A DNA stretch of 27,053 nucleotides, taken from NCBI GenBank assembly GCA_009602735.1, contig WELA01011783.1, positions 516,244 to 543,296 of the forward strand. Reading direction: 5' to 3'. Made by a program: the position numbers and the translations under genes. The stretch is from Mesotaenium endlicherianum. Taxonomy: Eukaryota > Streptophyta > Zygnematophyceae > Zygnematales > Mesotaeniaceae. Below, in pieces: positions 1 through 9,575 of the stretch. The notes under the pieces were generated by a model. It saw only the letters and a list, made by a program, of their open reading frames with translations, did not search any database and was not told the origin of the DNA. The first letter of the stretch is position 1. Every line of letters begins with the position of its first letter.

Positions 1-39
1 CCCCCCCCCCAAAAAAAAAAAGAGATTTAAAACAGAAAA
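1..39. repeat. poly-C / poly-A low-complexity tract
   Basis: The window opens with ten C followed by eleven A and further A-rich sequence. It lies just past the stop codon of the minus-strand PPR gene, so it would be T-rich then G-rich in that gene's 3' flank. No TGTAA signal is visible between the stop codon and the window edge. Confidence 0.8.
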
Positions 40-82
40 AAAAACAGATCAGCCCAGACAGAGCATGAGCATGAGCTTCCTC

Positions 83-3000
83 TCAGAAAAGCGCCGCCAC
101 CTCATTGGACGCGGCCCCTGCGTGAGATGCACGCACGCACGCACACACGTACACACGTACCCACAATTGCATGCAAACAGCCGGCTGCCTGCCCACCCAG
201 ACCATGCTGCAAAGGTGAGGACTAAACTTCACGTGAGGACACAGCACCCCTACCAGCACAAGACCAGCAGCAGCCGTAGGAGCAGCAGCAGCCTCAGCCC
301 CAGCACCCTCCGCAGCAACAGCAGAAATCAATAGCAGCAACAGCCACAGTCAGCGCCGCAGCAGTAAGAGCCACAGTCACAGCGATAGCGGCAGCGGTAG
401 CTTGGGGGCAAATGTGTGCGAGCGTGCCCTCCACGCTGCCCAGCTCACGCGCGCAGGCACGGGCATGGGCGCGAGCAAGCGTACCCACCCTCGGCGTCCT
501 CGTCGCGCGCGCTCTCCGCGTACGCCGTCATGAGCGCCGTGTACGGCCGCCCGTCCGTGACGGCGCCCTCGGCGCGCGCGCGCTCCAGCAGCGCCTCCGC
601 TGCCCGGTAGTCCCCCCGCTTCCCGTGGCCGCGGATGAGGCTCACGTACGTTGCCTGGCTCGGCTGCAGCCCCCGCCCTGTCAGCTCGCGCACGCGCTCC
701 TCCGCCTCCGCCACCTGGCCCGAGTGGCAGAGCGCGTCAATCAGCGTGTTGTACATGATCAGGTTTGGCCCACCCCCCTCCGCCCCGCCCGGCTGTCCAC
801 CCCGCGCCCCGTCCTGCCGCCTGTCCTGCCCTTCGTCCCGCGGCGCGTCCTCCGGTCTGTCCTGCCGCCAGCTGTCCTGCCCGCCCAGCCGCTTACCCTG
901 CCTCTCAGCCTGCTGTACGTCCTGCGGTCCATCTTGCAGCCGCCTGCCATCCTGTCGCCCTTCCTGCCGCCCGCCGCCGCAGGCCTCCTCGGCCGTGCGC
1001 AGGACCTCGGCCGCCTCCGCCAGGCAACCCTCGGCGCAGAGGGCCTTGAGCAGCGCGCCGATGACAGGTGGCGTCGGGGCGATGCCTTGGCGGGTCATGC
1101 GGCGCAGGAGGCGCATGCCCGTGGTGGAAGCGGAGCGCGTGGGCCCCGTGGCGGCGATGAGCGTGCCGTAGGTGGCGGCGTCAGGGGGGACGCTGCGTGC
1201 CGCCATCTGGTGCAGCAGCTGCAGGCCCCTGTCCAGCCTGCGCGGGCGCGCGCATCCGCGGGGAGAGGGGTCACGTCGTCGACGAACTGAGGGGTTAGGT
1301 TCTGAAAAACTGGCCTCGCCAATTTGGTAGTTTGGCTTGTTAAGCTGGCGAAATAGTTCCACAGGTGGACCGCTGCATGTGATGTTAGCCTTGCGTGGTG
1401 ATGACGATGTGCATGCTGGCCGGCTGGCCAACTGGCGGAGGACGCCAGGTCAGGTGGTGCTCGTCCAGACTGCACCGAGCGCCAAGTGTCGTGACAGTGG
1501 CACCGGGTGCTCGCAGTTTCCTTCTATATTCCACTGTCCCTGAGGAGGGAAAAATGATCTGTCACAGGCATGATGGCTTTGCTCTATTTCTGGCCGTCTG
1601 CGAGGTTGGCTTCAGGGAGAGCCAGAAAGAGAGAGAGGGGGAGAGAGTGAGAGAGCCACGGGTGAAGCGTGTTGCAGGTGGAACTTAAGCCTGCACTTAG
1701 GCGTAAGGGTTCAGGTTTTTAGAAAGAGGTATAAGGCTTAACGGGGCTCCCCACCCATACGCCCCATGCAGCAGGCACCCCCAAGTCGAACTACTCTGAG
1801 ACGGACGAGATTGGAAGTCAGCACCACCAAAGAACGTTCCTGCTGTGCATGCACACCATCCTTTGATCCTAATTCAACACGCATTTCCAAGAAAATAGCT
1901 CTCTGGTAAGACCACCGCAGGGGGGCTGTGCGAGCATTATGCCCCAGAGACCCCCAACGCTGCAGAGGTGAATCTCGCCCCACTTGCAGGCACACTTCTT
2001 CAGAGCGAGACTCCCAAACCCGGCGGTGCGGAAACGACTAGCGAGAGACAGATCTGACAGCGGGAGGATGTGACAGCGGCTCGCGACAGGTGTCACGCCC
2101 CGGCTGCATTGCGAGCATGCCTGGGTGAGGTACGTTGTCATTGTTCGTTGAACCCATCTTTGACCATGGCCTGAAGGGAAACAACCCTGAATCCCCGCCA
2201 GAAAGCTTCGCCAAATTTCAAAGGAGATTCTCATCCCTACACCTTGAGCTTTACCCCATACTTCTGAACCTCCATAGCCTGCCGGCCGGGAGCGCACAGG
2301 TGCCCGCCCGCGCTTCCAGCAGTTGCACAGAAACGAGAGCAGTGCGGGCGCCGCTCGCACACCTACAGCCTCTCCTCCTCAAGACACTTACACATGCCCA
2401 CTCTCGTGCACACGCCTTGCAACGCTGACCCACCCACCTGTTGCAGGAGAGGAAGGCGGAGAGCATGGCGTTGTGCACCACGGTGCTGGCCGACGCGTCG
2501 CTGCCAGGTGGCATGCTGTCGAACAGGGCGACCGCCGCGGGCAGCTGCCTGTGGCGGCCCAGCAGCGAGAGCAGCGTGGCGTAGCAGCGCGCGTCCGGCT
2601 GCACTCCCACCACTCGCCCCCCGCCCCACCCTTGCGTCAGTGATCCTGCCTCTACTACAGCCAACTCTGGGGCTCCTCCCTGGCAGCTCCGCAGCTGCAT
2701 CCGCCAGCAGCTCTGCAGCTGCAGCTGTAGCTGTAGCTCTGAAGCTCTAACTTTGGACCTGCAGCAGTAGCTCTCTGGCTCGGTAGCCGGCTCGATAGTC
2801 TGTGGCTCCAAGCTGCACCTGTAGCTGTAGCATTTAAGCTGCAGCTATAACAATAGCCCTGAAGCTGCACCTATAGGTAGCTGCAGTATGGGAGCTGCAG
2901 CTGTAGGAGTAGGTCTGAAGCAGCAGCTGTAACTCTGGAGCTGTAGCTGCAGCTACTAGGCCCACCAGGCCCCCACTGAGAGCCCCTCTATAATGACACG

Positions 3001-4006
3001 AGCTGTTACCGACACTTGCTGCATGTAAGAGTCACAAAACTGCGTGCCATGGAACACTCTCCAAGCACACACCTGTCACGCCATGCAGCCTGAAGACCCT
3101 CACAGAAAGACAAGTCTCAAATACACCGAAGATTACCTCTGAACCCACATCCCAACTCTCAGCCCCCAACCCCAGCCCCCAAACCCGAACCCCCAACCCC
3201 GAACCCCCCACTTATACCCCCAGTCCCTAACCCCTACCCCAAGTCTTCAAAGACCCAGTATGCTCATCGCTTGATCCAGATCCGCGAGCGAGAAAAAAGC
3301 CCACCTGGCAATCGGCCTGGGAGCGCATCCAGTCAAACAGATGCACAGCTGTCCGCCACATGCCTTGCTTTCCCAGCTCGCACAGCACTGGCTCCAAGCT
3401 CCTGGCATTGGCTCTGCCTGCCCACTGCTGCATCACTTCCCCAACCTCCAGCTGCCGGGCCTCTTGCTCCACACTTAGATCTCGCAGACTGCTCAACTTC
3501 TTCAACCCATCTATGCTTCCTGCTGCTCCTAGTGAACCAGGCGGAAAAAGGGATGGGGCACAGTCACGGGTCAGGGCCTGGAATATTTTCTCGCTGACAC
3601 TGTTACCCCTGTAATGTCCTGTACGAAATCGCTCGCCTTCCTTTCCGCTCCATACACCACCGCTCTCCTTCTCTTCCAGCTGCGGCTCTCTTTTCCATAC
3701 ATCTCTTCCACGGCCATCTAAAGTGCGCTTCTGACGGCCTGTGGACAGCTGCAAAGTTGACGTCCCTGGTCGTCTCTGAGTATTATGCAAATTTACCTCG
3801 ACAAGTCCCTCGTCAGCAACACATAACTGTGTCGTCGGCTTGCGTTCGTGTGAGAGAAGAGCAACCCTGCACCTTCTGGAAGTTCTGGTTGACCGCAAGA
3901 CGCTTACATCGAATGGTCCCCCATGATACGTCAGGGGAAAGGGATTTTTTTTGGCTAAGAAATCAGTCGCCACAATGTCAGCAGGGTGCCACGCATTCAA
4001 CGCCAT
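83..4006 (-). CDS. P-class pentatricopeptide repeat (PPR) protein, four exons
   Basis: Predicted exons, in transcription order, are 4006-3305, 2598-2438, 1237-489 and 117-83. All junctions are GT-AG and keep phase, giving 548 residues. Helical-hairpin PPR motifs run from about residue 200 to the end. Examples are AVHLFDWMRSQADCQPDAR across the first junction, AMLSAFLSCNRLDRGLQLL across the second, and MYNTLIDALCHSGQVAEAEE in exon 3. PPR proteins bind single-stranded RNA, usually in plastids or mitochondria, to process, stabilise or edit transcripts. There is no DYW or E domain, so it looks P-class. The Met at 4006 starts a stretch rich in Arg and Ser that could be an organelle transit peptide, but this is inference. 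Exon 3 carries an in-frame low-complexity insert. The short last exon ends in EVAALF, mid-motif, and is the weakest part of the model. An additional 5' exon cannot be excluded. Confidence 0.83.
772..980 (-). repeat. In-frame degenerate tandem repeat inside PPR exon 3
   Basis: On the plus strand this is a run of related units around CCTGTCCTGCC and CCGCCCGTC. Read on the minus strand it stays open in the PPR frame and encodes about 70 residues dominated by Gly, Gln, Arg and Asp (units like GGRQEGRQDGRR and QDRRQDGARG). It separates the PPR helix ending near EVLRTAEEAC from the next motif starting at PNLIMYNTL. It may be a recent expansion, or a short unspliced intron. Confidence 0.7.
2650..2950. 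repeat. CAGCTG/CTGTAG-rich degenerate tandem array in PPR intron 1
   Basis: About 300 bp made of variants of AGCTGCAGCTGTAG with interspersed CTCTGAAGC. Most units contain the self-complementary hexamers CAGCTG or CTGCAG. It lies inside the first PPR intron (3304-2599). Degenerate copies show it is not a recent expansion. Confidence 0.75.
3150..3242. repeat. C-rich telomere-like degenerate repeat
   Basis: A tract of CCCCAAC, CCCGAAC and CCCTAAC-like units. Read on the minus strand, which is the sense strand of the PPR intron holding it, these are GGGGTTGGG- and GGGTTCGGG-type runs. It resembles a degenerate interstitial telomere-like array and could form G-quadruplexes in the pre-mRNA. The units are too irregular to call a true telomeric insertion. 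Confidence 0.6.
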
Positions 4007-4687
4007 GCCAAGATGAATACAGAAACATACTGAGAGGTCCCTGATGGGACTGCAAATTCCCTAGCTCGACGCGTTCTGAGATGCTGCAAGGTGAACACCT
4101 CAGCTCCAAACGAGACCAGTCTCACAGACGTCAATGATCCCTGTTATCCTGGTCTTCAGCTCTCATCTTTTTCACTCTCGCTTTCTCCTGTGCTCCATGC
4201 ATGCATGCCCACTGCTTCAAGTACCTGTTTCAACCTCCTTGATGAATACTTCATGTTTCCATAAATCGTCGCACGCTGTCGCACGTCTTGCTTGGTGGTC
4301 AGCGTGGACGATTTCATGCGATTGAAAGCAGTTCAAATAAGTTCAAGGCTTGTACCGGCTTGTACTGCATGTACACTGACCTACACACTTGACAAGATGA
4401 TTCAATGCAGTTCAATGCAGTTCAATGTTGTTCAGTGCAGTTCAGTGTGGTGCAACGCTGGTTCAACGTGTTGTTGAAGCAGGAAGGTCAACCTTCAGCC
4501 GTAAGTCAATATGTACCGTCGACACCCCGACGTCATGAACGTCGTCGACAGGTGAAATCACAGTTTTGAAGATAAGCTCTCGAAACAGCCATGGAAACAT
4601 GCTTCGTGAGTAAACACCGTAAGAGTATCCAGAGCAATGCGTAATATTTGGTATCACGTTGTTGACTAGCAGGTTCTTAGACACTAC
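4007..4687. other. Head-to-head intergenic region between PPR and Rdx-like genes
   Basis: No coding exon is recognised. The two genes diverge from it, so it should hold both promoters. It contains a short 10-bp tandem repeat at about 4399-4465. An in-frame TAG lies 18-20 bases upstream of the ATG at 4688, which supports that start. No clear TATA box was found. Confidence 0.5.
4399..4465. repeat. 10-bp tandem repeat, TTCAATGCAG unit
   Basis: About six head-to-tail decamers, two perfect (TTCAATGCAG) and the rest diverging to TTCAATGTTG, TTCAGTGCAG and TTCAGTGTGG. Similar GTTCAA words extend to about 4336 upstream. The array lies between two divergent genes, about 220 bp before the start codon of the plus-strand gene. 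Confidence 0.8.
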
Positions 4688-5662
4688 ATGGAGGCCTTCA
4701 CGATGTTTACGGTTGATTACAGGTATGTATTGCAGGTGCGCTTAGTCTCAGACAACAGTTTTAGGACGTAAAGCTTGCATATTTACTGAAGGCACTGAGA
4801 CTGACAGTTTCTATTAAAGTGCTGCTGGTCTATGAAACACGGCCGCTGTATTCATTCTCTCAATTTTCATATGAACAGCTACAACTGCGATGGGGGCGAG
4901 CAAGAATTTAATACCGCAAGAATGGCTATACAGAAGATATTTCCAAACGCAGCAGTCAGGGGGGATCGTAACCATAACTATCCCATAAAAGTAGGTGCCC
5001 GTGCCACTTCCTTTGTACGTTCATGCCCTTCTAAAAATGGAGCAACGGGGACTTCTACTTCTACTGTTTTCTCCCTCCTTAGAACTTTTGGTCGTCGAAG
5101 CAACACTCGGGACCAAGGAGAAGGCAGACGATGTGTCCTGTTGCACGGAACTTCTGTCTATTGCATGTTGTGTTTTGTGCATATAAATCATTTTCCTGCT
5201 ACTGTAATAGCATTCGTACGCATCAACCAGCTACACAGGGGGGAATTCAGCTGTGCCCGCTTCTCACTGTAGAATGTGATTGTTGGAGTAGACCTGATAG
5301 GTGCTTGTCGGAGGCATGGTACTATAATTTTAATTGTGGTGCAGATCTGTTCGAGGGCGTGCAAATAAGCACTTAAGAAGCCGTTTCTACGTGCCCTTGC
5401 TTACTAGAATATCTTGTGGAGTCTTCAGTGGTAGACCCTTATGTGCACTTTAGTCCATGCGTAGTCAAAGTGATGACATTTTCTTTTTTCACATCTCAAC
5501 GTATGGGTGCAGGTAGTTATCAAAGACAGATTTGGGAAGGAAGTCTGGAGTGGGCAACAGCGCAGGTTGTTTAGGAAATATCCTGACTTAAGAGACCAAT
5601 CTATCAATGAAATTGGGGCTGCTCTTAAGTTTCTCAAGAAGGCACCTTATGTGAAGCGCTAG
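4688..5662 (+). CDS. Small selenoprotein W-like (Rdx family) thioredoxin-fold protein, three exons
   Basis: Exons 4688-4722, 4879-4990 and 5513-5662 splice with GT-AG borders and consistent phase to 98 residues. The introns are 156 and 522 bp. A first beta strand ends in FTVDYSYNC, a helix follows (EFNTARMAIQKIFP), then NYPIKVVIKD and VWSGQQRRLFRKYP, and a C-terminal helix. This order matches the Rdx/SelW-T-H thioredoxin fold, where the first strand is followed by a CxxC or CxxU redox motif. Here that motif reads Ser-Tyr-Asn-Cys. The Ser codon is split by intron 1 (AG plus C), so the resolving position keeps Cys and the first Cys is lost. The start is chosen because an in-frame stop lies just upstream and SelW-type proteins begin immediately before this strand. 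Family assignment is inferred from pattern, not a database match. The exon structure is more secure than the name. Confidence 0.6.
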
Positions 5663-5732
5663 TGAACATTAGTGCCGCTTGTGCTTCAACACTTTTTTTG
5701 TATCTCCCTCTTGCAGGTGCATACCTGCCTCC

Positions 5733-5737
5733 TGTAA
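5733..5737 (+). terminator. TGTAA poly(A) signal of the Rdx-like gene
   Basis: TGTAA occurs 71 bases after the stop codon at 5660-5662. TGTAA is the predominant chlorophyte polyadenylation signal. Confidence 0.55.
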
Positions 5738-6145
5738 GATATTGAGAATAGGTTTAGTAACGCATTAGAAATAGGTAAAAAGCTAGTGATAGGCAAACCT
5801 TTCTGCAAGGTGTTTTTTCGTAGACCATAGCGGATGTGAGGACAAGCCTAGACTCACGTTGTACAGTACAGTAGTCATAGATAGTCATGTAGTGTTCCTT
5901 GATGCAATCATTCATTCCTAAATCTACAAATTATTCTTTGTTCATGTGGACATGCATTGAGGTCTCCAAAAAGGCATAAAAAGCTCTTGTGAACCTCATC
6001 ACAATTGATTGAAGATATTGTGCCCACTTCGTCCCTTAACCCTCATACAGCATAGACCTGCTGCACTGAGCTGGGATCACACAAGACTATGACACTCTTG
6101 CAACTGTGACTTTCAAAGAGAGCAGTACTGCTGAGAGGACACTGT
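5738..6145. other. Tail-to-tail intergenic spacer
   Basis: AT-rich spacer between the 3' ends of the plus-strand Rdx-like gene and the minus-strand RPS17 gene. No ORF with recognisable content and no notable repeat was seen. Confidence 0.5.
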
Positions 6146-6156
6146 TTACATTTACA
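6146..6156 (-). terminator. Paired TGTAA poly(A) signals of RPS17
   Basis: Two TGTAA pentamers on the minus strand, at 6156-6152 and 6150-6146, lie about 190 bases beyond the RPS17 stop codon. Confidence 0.55.
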
Positions 6157-6344
6157 CATCTACTCATGTGATCCCCAACAAAAGGAAGAAAAAGAGTTAT
6201 ATCAGAAAAACTCAACTCCAATATCCTGCTCCATCATATGTATACTTGCACCTGTTTAACCTGAATTAAGTCATCGAAAGAACACATAACGTTGTCCCTC
6301 CAATGCCACACTGCACCTACAACTGTCACCGCACAATAAGATCT

Positions 6345-8371
6345 TTAACGGGGACCCCTGTATGCACCGGATGGCTTAGGTACAAAAGCTCCAGGTGCTG
6401 GTGTCTGCAGTACCACCCACAAAACAACCAATTGTCCACCACAAATGAATGGTCCATAGAATTCACGGAGTACTTTTCTCCCAAGTCAAGAAGAAGTTCA
6501 GCAAGAATGTGCTCACGCTACCAACAATTGATACATAGACAACCCCCAAGCGCAACTGCAGGCAGGTTGGCAGCTCGACCATCAAAACTTTTTGATCAAG
6601 ACTTGAACTTAAATCACTCTGACGTCCACTTACGAGCACAAGCAGGTAAGAAGTGGAAGCCACATGCGCAGAGCTGGAGAAGAAGTACTTACAGCTGCAA
6701 GAATGACACCAGGTAGCTGGGACATGTTGAGCCCCTTCAACATGTCAAATGTGGCCGTGTCAACCTGCAACACCAAGGCCGACGAGGTTCAAGTTGCATG
6801 GCAAAGAATGTGTTTCTGAGAAGTGTTTATGAATTGGTGCCACCACAGAGGCAATGTTGTCGGCAGGGCTACTCGATACCCATGCAAGTGCTCCTCAACC
6901 ATAAAGGATGGTACTAAGTGTGCCACTCGGACAACTACGCGCTTGCCATAAGATCATCATGAAACCCATGCAAGCTGACAATGGTATCCATCGAAATCCA
7001 GTCCCATATATTTAGGCTATAGCCAGAGGTTGATTGTCTACCAGGGACATTATATGTAACCTAAAAGACACATCAACCCAGACCTTTATGGCACTTTCTT
7101 GAACCATTTTATCTATACCAAGAAGCGCAAGCCCTGCCTCCGATCCATTGTGCATATTCCATGACCAGCATTCCGCTCCTGTCTATATCATACGCATCCC
7201 CCTGTTTGCAGGACTGGTGCAAACAACTCAGAGTTCAAACTCCCCATGGCAACTTCCGCCAGGGCAACAGCTCATTCTCACTGCAAATGCTAAAGAGGTA
7301 GCACGGAAGACGTACCTCAATGACATCAGTCTTGATGGCACTCTCTTCGGGCACAAAGTCCATGCGCCTCTCGCGCTCCTCCTCCTGCAGCTTCAAAGAG
7401 ATTCCTCTGACTGGCCCCCTCTGGATGCGCTGCATCAGATGCTGCACACGGATAGAGCGAATCTACATTAGGACATTCCTGACCTACTTAAAACTCCTAA
7501 CAAGCTCAGCTTTAAGCTTTTGACAGCTTAAGCTTAAGATAGCGAACCCAAAGAACCATAAGCTAAAATTCCAGAGTACGGGCAGCAGCACCATCTGTTA
7601 TTAAACCCACTAGGCACAGCACAATCTAGCCATGAAGCGAGAAAGAAGAATGTCACTACAGGGCCCTACATGAATAGGTCGTTCTTTGCTATCAGCTACA
7701 TTCAGAGTCCAGGGGTTCAAGAGCTATTGGACAGTGATTGCTTACTGTTGCAAACCCAGCAATCTTGTTCCTCAGTCTCTTCGTAGGAATGATTGCCACC
7801 TCGTCACAGACCTTCTTGTTGGTCTGGAAGTCCAGGGTCATCCTAGAGTAATACTTCTCTATGATGACCCTGGATGACTTCTTCACGGTTTTGGTACGAA
7901 CACGACCCTGTCAAGCAGAAAAATATGTTTTAAATGAGATGCCATACATGCACCACTTCCTTCAGAAACACCTACACTCTTCCTGTGTCCCATAAAAAGG
8001 TTAGTCCCCCCACACTGTCTTCTACTTCACTCCCTGCTGCACGAAAACCCGTATTTGATAATCCCAAAACCAAAACCCTCAGCCATCTCGGCCATGTTCC
8101 CTACTTTACATTAGGCTTGCTTGATAGAAAACTTCCCACCGCGTGCTCAAGGAGCCAGACTGCAAAGTGATGTAGTTCCATTCCAAAATTTCAACCATGG
8201 TTGATCACAGCAACGACTTACAACAGAAAGAGCACCCATGAGCTCTGCTACCACTACGGGGTGCACTTAGGATCATTGCTTTTGAGTAACGGCCCGGTTT
8301 GATCTACTTGATTACGGCTGCAAGCTACATCTACAGTCATTCTTCAAGATTAGATGTGTGAGGCCTACCAT
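6345..8371 (-). CDS. RPS17: 40S ribosomal protein S17 (eS17), five coding exons
   Basis: Component of the cytosolic small ribosomal subunit. Coding exons are 8371-8369 (only the ATG), 7907-7746, 7441-7316, 6764-6693 and 6404-6345. The spliced product is 140 residues, the usual plant length. Diagnostic stretches are [60 protein letters not shown] and [19 protein letters not shown], all very close to plant S17. The variable tail ends GAYRGPR before TAA. All four introns (288-551 bp) have GT-AG ends and all fall between codons. Placing the initiator ATG alone in the first exon rests on the ATG-GTAGGC donor at 8371 and is the only uncertain point. Upstream lies a telo-box, downstream two TGTAA signals. 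The gene is divergent from the TRF4-like gene. Confidence 0.97.
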
Positions 8372-9161
8372 GTTGACGCTTCTCTAACTCCTTGAAGCTC
8401 AAGGCTATGGGTGCAAAGAAGCAGAGAAGCCGTCCTGCTAAGAGCGAGCAGGCGAAAGAGAGCGCAAATGGATGTCAAGGTACACCTAAGAATATCGTAA
8501 ACCCTAAAATATGTGAATGTGCAATTTCAGTTGCGAGCGCTTAGCGTACGGATGTGTTTTGACTGCTGAAGAAAGTGTCTTCGCTGCCAAATATTTTAGG
8601 AACTCTTGAACTGGCGTTAAAAAAGCAATAGATGAGTCATAGACTGTACTTTTTTTCGAGTCGCGGCACCAGACGCGACCCCCGTCCGTCTGAGTCCCGT
8701 TGAGTCCCAGTCCAGTGCTAAAGTCGTCACTCGTCAATCGTGCTGTGTGAGCATGCTTGCCAATGCTTGCATCAGCTTGCATGGGGCGCTTGTGAGACCA
8801 TAGGAGTGATGACCTGCACTGCTAGAGACCGATGAAGTGCACTTCCAGCAGGGAGAGCAGGGAAATGCCTGCCCCCTGCGGTTCTGCTACCGGTGTCATC
8901 ACGTTTTACAACATCCTGTATAGAAACAGAAGCTAGTGATGCACTTTGTGTTCGGCGAGAGAGGGTTCATATCAAGTCAGGCTTATTCATTGAAGATCAA
9001 TTAGATAGTGGTCAATCGGGGAAAAAAGTTGATCAAATTTAAAGATCTTCTCGTTGAAACATATTATCACCTGCCCGTTTATGTCCTTCATGATGTTTTC
9101 ATGCTCACACGTTAAGAACCTGTGAGGTCAAGGATACGTGCTAATTATTACATTTAACACC
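8372..9161. other. Divergent promoter region between RPS17 and the TRF4-like gene
   Basis: No coding exon recognised. The RPS17-proximal part, read on the minus strand, is pyrimidine-rich (CTTCTCTGCTTCTTTGC), a feature common in ribosomal-protein 5' regions. A telo-box lies at 8499-8507. Nothing distinctive was seen from about 8800 to 9160. Confidence 0.5.
8499..8507 (+). promoter_or_regulatory. Telo-box upstream of RPS17
   Basis: AAACCCTAA on the plus strand, 128 bases before the RPS17 ATG and thus inverted relative to that gene. In plants this motif is enriched in promoters of ribosomal-protein genes. A second copy occurs upstream of the ubiquitin-L40 gene. Confidence 0.6.
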
Positions 9162-9575
9162 ATGTCTGAGCGAGACCATAGAGCAGAACCTGAATTTACA
9201 GAACGAGGTAAGCTGGCTGCAGAGGAAGTTATTTTCTCCAACGGTCCAGCTTCACCCCAGCCATTCGTGGCTGCGGGCTGCTCTTCTGATGAAGACGGGG
9301 GGGCTATAAGTGACAATGATTGTGAAGACGATGCTGGAGGCGATGATATGCACTTATTGACTGTGGACTCTGAAGAGGAAATAAGATCATATGGAGAGGC
9401 CATGGATTACGGCGCAACAACCTCTAATGGTGCAGAGAAAGTTGTGTCCGACGAAAAGTTGCTAAAAAAAGTGCACAAAATCTGGGCCCAAGTGCCGGGA
9501 TCACGCCCTGCCTCGTTGTCTGTCCTCCACAACGAGCTTCTGGATATGTGCGGGGTCAGCTTCCTTCCTCTCTGA
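9162..9575 (+). CDS. Acidic hypothetical exon, possible 5' exon of the TRF4-like gene
   Basis: The ATG at 9162 is in a good eukaryotic context (CACCATGT). It opens a frame of 137 codons ending at TGA 9573-9575, or earlier if spliced at GTCAGC (9555) or GTGCGG. The protein is acidic, with runs such as SSDEDGG and DCEDDAGGDD. Near its end it reads KIWAQVPGSRPASLSVLHNE followed by LLDMC. TRF4/PAPD5 polymerases have an acidic or disordered N-terminus leading into a W..P......L..LH.EI.DF segment just before the catalytic domain. I therefore infer this may be the first coding exon of the TRF4-like gene whose C-terminal exons start at 12540. That similarity is short and no connecting exon was found, so it could be an unrelated small gene. 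Confidence 0.45.
   Translation: MSERDHRAEPEFTERGKLAAEEVIFSNGPASPQPFVAAGCSSDEDGGAISDNDCEDDAGGDDMHLLTVDSEEEIRSYGEAMDYGATTSNGAEKVVSDEKLLKKVHKIWAQVPGSRPASLSVLHNELLDMCGVSFLPL

Noticed and set aside
412..1290. Long plus-strand open frame, 292 codons, Arg/Pro/Leu-rich
   Set aside because: It is antisense to PPR exon 3. The minus strand carries clear PPR motifs and correct splice borders, so this is a GC-rich shadow frame.
4399..4465. Direct repeats considered as a CRISPR array
   Set aside because: Ten-base units without spacers in a eukaryotic genome; a plain minisatellite.
5067..5186. Open frame reading LLVVEATLGTKEKADDV as an extra exon of the Rdx-like gene
   Set aside because: It could join in phase only by using a weak donor at 4992. 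The donor at 4991 joined to the acceptor at 5512 gives an uninterrupted VVIKDRFGKEVWSG continuation that fits the fold better.
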